Positions 42,294 through 47,693 of a DNA stretch of 47,693 nucleotides are shown here, piece by piece; the first letter of the stretch is position 1, and the number at the start of each line of letters is the position of its first letter. A model generated the notes under the pieces. The model worked only from the letters and a program-made list of their open reading frames with translations, searched no databases and had not been told where the DNA came from. This stretch comes from Prevotella sp. (GTDB lineage: Bacteria > Bacteroidota > Bacteroidia > Bacteroidales > Bacteroidaceae), in the NCBI GenBank assembly GCA_016291495.1, contig JAEEXI010000022.1:1-47693 (forward strand). The letters are read 5' to 3'. The position numbers were made by a program, and so were the translations under genes.

Positions 42294-42332
42294 TTTGCGA
42301 GATTCAAAAATACTTCGTACCTTTGCAACCGC
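42294..42332 (+). promoter_or_regulatory. Sigma-ABfr-type promoter of tRNA-Lys
   Basis: TTTG (42294-42297), a 20-nt spacer and TACCTTTG (42318-42325). Predicted start near 42332, 15 nt before the tRNA. Confidence 0.75.
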
Positions 42333-42346
42333 AAAACCAAAAGGAT

Positions 42347-42419
42347 GCGCTTGTAGCTCAGTTGGTAGAGCACCTGACTCTTAATCAGGGTGTCCAGGGT
42401 TCGACCCCCTGCAGGCGTA
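42347..42419 (+). tRNA. tRNA-Lys (CTT)
   Basis: A 73-nt cloverleaf. The acceptor pairs GCGCTTG with CAGGCGT, the D arm is GCTC...GAGC, and the anticodon stem CCTGA/TCAGG encloses CTCTTAA with anticodon CTT (42380-42382). The T arm is CAGGG-TTCGACC-CCCTG. CCA is not encoded. It reads the AAG codon. Confidence 0.97.
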
Positions 42420-42420
42420 C

Positions 42421-42460
42421 AAAAGAAGAGATAAACGCAAGTTTACCTCTTCTTTTTTTT
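42421..42460 (+). terminator. Rho-independent terminator of tRNA-Lys
   Basis: AAAAGAAGAG pairs with CTCTTCTTTT, and inside it TAAAC pairs with GTTTA around the tetraloop GCAA. Further T residues follow. Confidence 0.9.
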
Positions 42461-42587
42461 ACTTCTCCCCTCTCCCACTATGCACTGTGTAATCGCTTTA
42501 GCGCTTTTACCGCTCGACCTTGGTCGCTTGCTACCGAAGGGACGCAAGAAAGCATAACGACTAAAAGAACTATGCAGATTGTTTTAT

Positions 42588-43949
42588 TCAATGAGTTATC
42601 TCGTTGAACTCTTTTTTTACGAAGCCCTTAGTGCGCCATTTACCTGAACGCCAGCGTCGCATCAGAATCACACCACGGATATTCTCGTCGAGGGCAAAGC
42701 CAACCCACATACCTACCAGACCGTAACCAAGAGGAATACCGATGACGTAGCTCAGTCCGACGGCAACACTCCATTGGAAAATCACACCCACCACAAAGGG
42801 ATAGACAGCATCGCCCGTAGCCCTCAGCGTGCTGGCAGCAAAGATGTTCGACGTACGGCCGAATTCCAGGAACACATCCACGACAAGCACCCACACACCC
42901 ATTCTGACAATCTCCTGATTATCGGTAAACGCATGGAAGATGCTGGGACCTGCGATGGCCAGCAACACAGAACCGGTCAGCGTGATAATCAACGACCATC
43001 GGAAGAAATAGTTGCCCAGAACGTAGGCTGCCTGGTGTCGCCACTGCCCTACCAGGTGTCCCACCAGAATGTCGCCACCCTGTGTGATGCTGATGCAGAA
43101 CAGATAGACGAACATAATCATATTGACGCAGTAAGTACGTGCTGCCAGAGCTTCGTTGCTGATCTGGTTGATAAAGTAAGTAATGACCACCTGCGAGAGA
43201 CTGTAACTGATATTCTCGCTCATAGCCGGAATACCGATCTTCATCAGGTTCCTCAACTCATGCCAGGGCATGGGGCGGAAGTAGCGCAATGGGAAACTGG
43301 GAATATGAACACGGAAATGAACGATGGCAAGAATTAGCATCGACACGGCCCGACAGACAGAGGTGGAAATAGCAGCTCCCTCGACACCCAGTTGCGGAAA
43401 GCCCCAGTGTCCGAAAATGAGCGCATAGTTGCCTAAGATATTCAGGATATTAACAAGTCCCGTTACTGCCATCGGCCACACCACCTTATCGGCACTACGC
43501 AGCGATGCAGAGAAAGTCAGCGACAACGCTTGGAAGAATGATAGCGCTCCCGTCACGCGCAGATAGATCACACCGTCGCCCATCAGTTCTGGGCGCAGTC
43601 CCATCATCGTGAGCAACTCCTCGGCAAAGCAATACAGTAATGCGCTGACCGTCAGTCCCAGCAGCAGGTTGACCACCAGTGCAATGCCCACCACCTGTAC
43701 CAGTTGTTTGCGCAGTCCAGCCCCGATGTATTGCGCGCAGAGGATGGCCGCACCCATCGAGAAGAACTGATAGACCAGGAACACCAGCGATATCAGCTGG
43801 TTGTCCAGCCCCACCGCTGCCACGCTATTATCGCTGTAACGGCTCAGCATCACGGTGTCCACCGCACCAAGCAACATCACCAGTGCTATCTCGATAAACA
43901 CTGGTACGGTAATCACTTTCAGTTGTCGCTTCAACGAACTATCGGCCAT
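42588..43949 (-). CDS. MATE-family multidrug/Na+ antiporter
   Basis: 453 residues from the ATG at 43949 (MADSSLKRQLKVITVPVFIE); the slightly longer TTG reading is less likely. About 12 membrane helices in two repeats (VMLLGAVDTVMLSRYSDNSVAAVGL, then FFSMGAAILCAQYIGAG, and in the second half MKIGIPAMSENISYSLSQVV). These are the MATE/NorM signatures. Such proteins export cationic compounds using a Na+ or H+ gradient, which RNF and the membrane pyrophosphatase could supply. A weak -7-like TAATTTCG lies at 43994-44001. Confidence 0.92.
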   Translation of the reverse strand: MADSSLKRQLKVITVPVFIEIALVMLLGAVDTVMLSRYSDNSVAAVGLDNQLISLVFLVYQFFSMGAAILCAQYIGAGLRKQLVQVVGIALVVNLLLGLTVSALLYCFAEELLTMMGLRPELMGDGVIYLRVTGALSFFQALSLTFSASLRSADKVVWPMAVTGLVNILNILGNYALIFGHWGFPQLGVEGAAISTSVCRAVSMLILAIVHFRVHIPSFPLRYFRPMPWHELRNLMKIGIPAMSENISYSLSQVVITYFINQISNEALAARTYCVNMIMFVYLFCISITQGGDILVGHLVGQWRHQAAYVLGNYFFRWSLIITLTGSVLLAIAGPSIFHAFTDNQEIVRMGVWVLVVDVFLEFGRTSNIFAASTLRATGDAVYPFVVGVIFQWSVAVGLSYVIGIPLGYGLVGMWVGFALDENIRGVILMRRWRSGKWRTKGFVKKEFNEITH

Positions 43950-44046
43950 TCTATTTCTTTTCCAAAACAATCAAATACTCGCCAATTTTGACGCGAAATT
44001 ACTCAATTAGTTTAAAACCGACCGATACTTTCTCTATTTTTTTCGA

Positions 44047-44075
44047 GCTCACACGGGGTCTGTCCCTGTGTGAGC
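44047..44075. repeat. Strong 12-bp inverted repeat (REP-like)
   Basis: GCTCACACGGGG (44047-44058) pairs with CCCTGTGTGAGC (44064-44075), one G-T pair, loop TCTGT. No T run on either side, so it is not a standard terminator. The GGGGTCTGTCCC core recalls repetitive extragenic palindromes. Confidence 0.7.
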
Positions 44076-44137
44076 ATAAGGATTTCTTATTTCAAGAGTC
44101 GCCAATAATTGTATAATCTTTCAGGATCATCATAGAA

Positions 44138-44167
44138 AGAGTGGCCTGCTTCCCAGCCAGCCACTCT
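44138..44167 (-). terminator. Possible terminator of the P5/primase cassette
   Basis: On the minus strand an 8-bp stem AGAGTGGC/GCCACTCT with a 14-nt loop, followed by TTCT. Weak. Confidence 0.4.
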
Positions 44168-44237
44168 CACCTCTCACCTCTCACCTCGTTCACTGGCGAA
44201 GCCAGATTCTCACCTCTTACCTCTTACCTCTCACCTC
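44167..44237 (-). repeat. Heptanucleotide repeat (TCACCTC), 3 + 4 units
   Basis: Three units (44167-44187) and four units (44210-44237, T(C/T)ACCTC) flank a 22-bp insert that itself contains the hairpin CTGGC-GAA-GCCAG (44193-44205). The last unit contains the stop codon of the P5-like gene. Confidence 0.88.
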
Positions 44238-44665
44238 TTCATCAGTTGCCATCCAACTTCGACGGAAGGTGCCAACTGTTCGCGTCCAAGGGCATTCAGT
44301 CCACACTCCACACTCGCCATCGCCAATACGATGTCACACCACACCGCCTTCGTCTCCTCCTTCATCGGGGGCAGCAGTGTATGGGGTCCAATACCCGTCA
44401 ACTGACTCACCGTCTGGATGTATGCCCTGACGTTGTTCACCGACTCCGGCGCCCAACGGCGGATAATCATACTCAGCGTCACGCAACGGTGCTTGTGGTA
44501 GTACGTATTGAGCAGCTTCAGCGCTGCCCGGCAACCATACCCCATCGTTTCAAACTGGGCGAAGTTCCTGTCTGTACTTGGTTTTATCTCACCCTGCCAC
44601 GAGATTCGTGGACTCTTGATAATGTTCAGCGGATTATTATTCCGCAATCCTCTTGCTTGTTTCAT
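44231..44665 (-). CDS. P5-type murein hydrolase domain protein
   Basis: 144 residues, no signal peptide. It opens MKQARGLRNNNPLNIIKSPR, the RGxRNNNPLNI signature of proteins annotated as phage structural protein P5 or peptidoglycan transglycosylase-like, and continues FAQFETMGYGCRAALKLLNTYY, TLSMIIRRWAPESVNN and YIQTVSQLTGI. Such genes are common in phages and integrated elements of Bacteroidetes. It is the last gene of the right-hand cassette, after a (TAACCTA)4 tract and before a (TCACCTC) tract. Confidence 0.85.
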   Translation of the reverse strand: MKQARGLRNNNPLNIIKSPRISWQGEIKPSTDRNFAQFETMGYGCRAALKLLNTYYHKHRCVTLSMIIRRWAPESVNNVRAYIQTVSQLTGIGPHTLLPPMKEETKAVWCDIVLAMASVECGLNALGREQLAPSVEVGWQLMKR

Positions 44666-44692
44666 ACTCTTTAAACTTTAAAATTTATACTA

Positions 44693-44720
44693 TAACCTAT
44701 AACCTTTAACCTATAACCTA
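44693..44720 (-). repeat. Heptanucleotide repeat (TAACCTA)4
   Basis: Four units, the second with a T at the end. The final unit contains the stop codon (44718-44720) of the small helical protein gene. Confidence 0.88.
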
Positions 44721-45089
44721 TTTCTTATTCACATTCATCGGTGTACTCTTCGGAAATGCGATGCTATAAGCCTTGTCGAGCGCCTTTAAGTTCACCTTTT
44801 TATAATAGCTGATGCTCAATCTTACGGCCACGATAGCCCGGAGCAGTTCCCGATGCTTGCGAGGATAGAGACTGGGCAACGGCAGCTCGTTCAAGCCCTC
44901 CTGCTCACACAATCGGCACACCTCCCAGATAAAGTCGTCAGTGGCCTCTGCTGGGAACCACGCCTTCAACACATTGCGGATACAATACCGCTTATACTGT
45001 CCTCCGAAGAGGCGCCTCGTGCGCTCCAGCATCCGCCAGAGCTGCACGAAACATACCTTGTTGTTTTCAATCGTCATCATAATTGTCAA
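44718..45089 (-). CDS. Small helical protein of the primase cassette, unrecognised
   Basis: 123 residues, basic and helical (CFVQLWRMLERTRRLFGGQY, DDFIWEVCRLCEQEGLNELP, RKHRELLRAIVAVRLSISYY). A start at MTI (45089) or the MMTI inside it is possible. The first overlaps the stop of the primase-like gene by ATGA (45086-45089), which favours it. I know no family; genes of this size and place occur beside VirE/BT4734 genes in Bacteroidetes elements. Confidence 0.75.
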   Translation of the reverse strand: MTIMMTIENNKVCFVQLWRMLERTRRLFGGQYKRYCIRNVLKAWFPAEATDDFIWEVCRLCEQEGLNELPLPSLYPRKHRELLRAIVAVRLSISYYKKVNLKALDKAYSIAFPKSTPMNVNKK

Positions 45090-47344
45090 TTAGAACCAAA
45101 TCGCCTCTTATACTCCTCCGTCTTCACATAGCAGCCGCTCACCTCGTCATAGACAATATAACCGCGACTCTGCCATTGACGTAGCGTACTGTCACCGTCA
45201 CTCGTCTTACCCTGTTGTTGGCGCATCTGGTAGTACTGTGGCTTAGTGAACTCATCGGGCAGCAACTCTAGCAGGTTCTGAGGTCCCGACTGACGCTGGA
45301 TCTCGATTTCCTCACGCATTTCTTTCTCCAGTTGGCGACCGAAATACAGCATTTTGCACCAGAGGTTATACTGCTGCGTCCAACGGACGAAATCAGCGAT
45401 TTCCTTCGACCATTTGTAGCCATGTGCTACGTAAAGCACCATACCCTTCAGCCAGGCGATCACATTGGCACGATAAGAGAGTATCCTGTAAGCATCACTA
45501 TCATAGAGACCAGCGATATCCTTGTTCTCCCGCTTCATTTCGCGCGACAGTTTCTTTGCCTGCGAACACTCTATCAGTCCGTTGGCAGCCTCCAGACGGT
45601 CGATGTAAGGTTTCAGCTCTTCGGCAAATGTATGGTCGTAGATGCCCTGAATTGGCTCCTCATCATCGTCATCGTCCGAATGAATAATCGTCGAGATGTC
45701 CAGTCGGCCCAAGGTTCCGTCGTTTACCATCTTATAGAAAAATTTCCTTGCATTCGGTGGTGTAGTCGACGCGTTAAAGTTCCACCTTAAAGGGGCTATA
45801 CCCGATACACTGTCGGAACCTACGCGCTCCTGACCGGCATTAGAATTATCGTACGCTTTACGAATCAGCAGACCCACTTCATCCACCGTCCCCCTCGACG
45901 TCACTTTCTTCAAGCCCTCTATCTCGTCCACAATCGTGTAGATGAATCGCTCACCGTTGTTATTGGCATCTACGATACGCTGGTTGAAGACAGCATCGGT
46001 CAGGTTGTCAATCAGCATCTGAATGCAGATATCGGTTGGCCTCGGGTCTTTCTTCTGCTTCGAGCTAGGATTCTTCTGCTTCCAATCCGCCTCACGCTGA
46101 CGGTTAGGCAGATCACGCTGCTTAATGTCCTCCATGATGTACTCGATCGGTTTCTTGATGGTGCCTTTACCGATACTCTGCCGACCTATCAAGACGTTCA
46201 TAAAGGTCGCCTCGTGCTCCACATTGTCCCAATAACGGAACTTCACCCCGTGCATGTGGACACCCAGAGCAGGAAACACCGCATTCGCCACAGCAGGCTT
46301 GTAGAACCAAGGGACGTTCTTCGTTAACAGCTTCAGCAGCGGCGGCAGTTTCTTCGGCATCGGAGGCGGTGCGGTCAGCGTACCTCCACAAGCCTTCACA
46401 CCTTGTTGTGACTTCAACGCCTGCAGTACCTGCTTCAATCGATATGGCATACCCTTGCGAGGTTCCTTCAGCGCATTCTCGATGGTCTTGCGCCACTCAG
46501 CCAAATCCTCTTGGGGACACGTACCGTCTGGTTTTGCCCAATAGTTCGGGATGATAGAGAGCATTTTCTCCAGCGAATAGTCGCAGATGCTACGGATAGT
46601 CACTGCTAGTTCAAACGTCAACGCATTACGGTCACCCTCCACAGGCTCCTTGCCACTATTGAAAAGCTCCCAGTACTTCGTAATGATGTCCTTAAACAGC
46701 ACCCCGTTATACCTCGCCTCTGGGTCGTATTCCGAACTGTCACACTGTAACACTGTAACAGATTCAGACTCGGTAGCAGCAGACTCTTCACTCTCAAAGA
46801 TTTCATCTGAGAGATAGAGCAGTTCGGCTTCCGTCGTAGTGAAAAAGACCCTCGTGATATCCTTAGCCTGGGCATCAAACTCCACACCCAACAGCTCTGA
46901 GGCCCACTTCAAGTTCTCCTCCTGACTCAATTCCGGACGGCGCTTAAAGACCAAGTGATAGCCCTTCGTGGCACTCCGCTCCAGCATCAGCAGACCCAAC
47001 TCGTCCTTTTTCGCCAGCACCATCTCTGGCACCTTTGCCATACGTTCAGCGAGCCATACCTGCTGTTCTTCTTCCGACAACTCCTTGGGTGCCTTGAAGT
47101 CGATGTCCATACCCACTGATGTGCTCATTCGCTTCGAACCTTTCAGCGTGCCGTCCTCATTAGGCAGACATGAGTAGTTCATCTGTACCAGGTCGGCTTT
47201 CAGTTTCTCTTCGCCCGAACGAACAGCCTTCAATGTCTGCTGCTGCCTCTTGGTATTGCGGCTCTTCAGATACTCCTCTCTACTCGGGACAGGGCGCATA
47301 TACTTTACGCCACCCTTCCCTTTGTAAACCTCAAATACACTCAT
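45086..47344 (-). CDS. VirE/BT4734-type primase with DUF3987-like helicase domain
   Basis: 752 residues. The N-terminal 190 residues (KADLVQMNYSCLPNEDGTLKG, SVGMDIDFKAPKELS, ITRVFFTTTEAELLYLSDEI) match the BT4734/VirE N-terminal domain, a primase-like fold. A linker (FELAVTIRSICDYSLEKML) is followed by a DUF3987-like region with a P-loop variant GRQSIGKGT and a Walker-B-like YTIVDEIEGL. The combination is typical of replication proteins of Bacteroidetes integrative elements and of domesticated copies. It lies 5 bp after an upstream gene that runs off the window. Confidence 0.85.
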   Translation of the reverse strand: MSVFEVYKGKGGVKYMRPVPSREEYLKSRNTKRQQQTLKAVRSGEEKLKADLVQMNYSCLPNEDGTLKGSKRMSTSVGMDIDFKAPKELSEEEQQVWLAERMAKVPEMVLAKKDELGLLMLERSATKGYHLVFKRRPELSQEENLKWASELLGVEFDAQAKDITRVFFTTTEAELLYLSDEIFESEESAATESESVTVLQCDSSEYDPEARYNGVLFKDIITKYWELFNSGKEPVEGDRNALTFELAVTIRSICDYSLEKMLSIIPNYWAKPDGTCPQEDLAEWRKTIENALKEPRKGMPYRLKQVLQALKSQQGVKACGGTLTAPPPMPKKLPPLLKLLTKNVPWFYKPAVANAVFPALGVHMHGVKFRYWDNVEHEATFMNVLIGRQSIGKGTIKKPIEYIMEDIKQRDLPNRQREADWKQKNPSSKQKKDPRPTDICIQMLIDNLTDAVFNQRIVDANNNGERFIYTIVDEIEGLKKVTSRGTVDEVGLLIRKAYDNSNAGQERVGSDSVSGIAPLRWNFNASTTPPNARKFFYKMVNDGTLGRLDISTIIHSDDDDDEEPIQGIYDHTFAEELKPYIDRLEAANGLIECSQAKKLSREMKRENKDIAGLYDSDAYRILSYRANVIAWLKGMVLYVAHGYKWSKEIADFVRWTQQYNLWCKMLYFGRQLEKEMREEIEIQRQSGPQNLLELLPDEFTKPQYYQMRQQQGKTSDGDSTLRQWQSRGYIVYDEVSGCYVKTEEYKRRFGSN

Positions 47345-47349
47345 GCCGC

Positions 47350-47693
47350 CTACTGTTTCAAAATAAGTTCCCTTAATACCTTTTGTGCTACTGCACTCGC
47401 CTGATGTACCAGTTTCTCCGGCAACTGCTCCAGCTGATCCTCGTCGAGCGAGAAGTAGAAGTACCAGCGCTTGTCCTGTCCGTGCGACAGCGAAGCGTTA
47501 TCCTCTCTGAAGATAGGTTTGTTCTTGATGCGCTTGGGGTTTTCCGTCATATACACGTTGCCGTCGCGCATACCCTGCACCTTGAAAGTTCCTGAGAACG
47601 CCTCCATCTCCACATCCTCGCAGCACTGGAAGTCTGCCGTCTTGAGTCCGTTCTCCAACATGCCTAAGGTCATCAGACCGTCAAGCGTTACCT
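47350..47693 (-). CDS. Partial protein upstream of the primase gene
   Basis: 113 residues visible. The frame is open past the ATG at 47671-47673 to the window edge (codons giving VTLDGLMTLGML...), so the true start is outside. Mixed alpha/beta, with VQGMRDGNVYMTENPKRIKN, DKRWYFYFSLDEDQLEQLPE and a terminal helix QASAVAQKVLRELILKQ. No known family recognised. It sits 5 bp from the primase-like gene, so the two are likely co-transcribed. Confidence 0.7.
   Translation of the reverse strand, partial: VTLDGLMTLGMLENGLKTADFQCCEDVEMEAFSGTFKVQGMRDGNVYMTENPKRIKNKPIFREDNASLSHGQDKRWYFYFSLDEDQLEQLPEKLVHQASAVAQKVLRELILKQ

Noticed and set aside
42347..44100. tRNA-Lys as the attachment site of the right-hand element
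   Set aside because: No duplicate of the tRNA 3' end was seen before the cassette, a complete MATE gene lies between, and no integrase is in the window.

Overview
The window looks like a chromosomal segment of a Prevotella-type member of the Bacteroidetes, probably from a gut or rumen niche. Three things support this. A Bacteroidetes-type primary sigma factor is encoded at 35989-36861. At least twelve promoters fit the matching TTTG-N19/20-TAnnTTTG pattern. The gene families (RnfBCDGEA with RseC, a two-component propeller sensor, a TPR/TonB receptor, GH43, a DUF5686-like outer-membrane protein, a VirE/BT4734-type primase) are typical of the phylum. Gene starts, families and promoters are read from sequence. 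Species and all function beyond family level are inference.

Layout. 1-6995 (minus): a five-gene operon whose four junctions all overlap. It encodes a REC-SpoIIE phosphatase, a membrane-anchored coiled-coil/WD40 protein, a periplasmic-propeller sensor with a histidine-kinase-like core but Asp at the phospho-acceptor position, a soluble histidine kinase with an intact H-box, and a TonB-dependent receptor with a TPR-like N-terminus that runs off the left end. 7084-9812 (plus): an ATP-grasp-like protein translationally coupled to a GH43 glycosidase. 9793-17316: mostly housekeeping genes (metallo-hydrolase, rsmG, DUF3298-like lipoprotein, a frameshifted LTxxQ-type protein, greA, rubrerythrin, beta-helix lipoprotein, cdd, glucosaminidase-LysM, small lipoprotein, acidic protein). 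17461-23021 (plus): rseC-rnfBCDGEA, the ion-translocating ferredoxin:NAD oxidoreductase. 23022-25058: a long regulatory region with repeats, then a circularly permuted 1,3-1,4-beta-glucanase (GH16) that closely resembles the Fibrobacter succinogenes enzyme, fused to a Prevotella-like C-terminal region and coupled to a 57-residue peptide gene. 25255-27884 (plus): HAD phosphatase, panB, MFS transporter. 27881-35948 (minus): AddB-like and AddA-like recombination nuclease/helicase subunits and a large outer-membrane protein. 35989-39058 (minus): rpoD, a TRIC/UPF0126 membrane protein, rarA. 39172-42205 (plus): an unrecognised acidic-tailed protein and the membrane pyrophosphatase hppA. Then tRNA-Lys(CTT) and a MATE exporter. 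44231-47693 (minus): a mobile-element-like cassette (P5-type murein hydrolase, a small helical protein, a VirE/BT4734 primase-helicase, and a partial gene at the edge).

How the genes work together. RNF and the membrane pyrophosphatase both build a cation gradient that can power TonB-independent transport (MATE, MFS) and, indirectly, uptake. GH43 and the lichenase attack hemicellulose and cereal beta-glucan. The left-hand operon couples an outer-membrane receptor gene to sensing and phosphatase signalling, and has no recognisable DNA-binding output in the window. The most notable items are the Fibrobacter-like lichenase chimera, the overlapping five-gene signalling operon with its degenerate kinase, near-leaderless starts at several consensus promoters, and heptanucleotide tracts that run across the stop codons of three genes.
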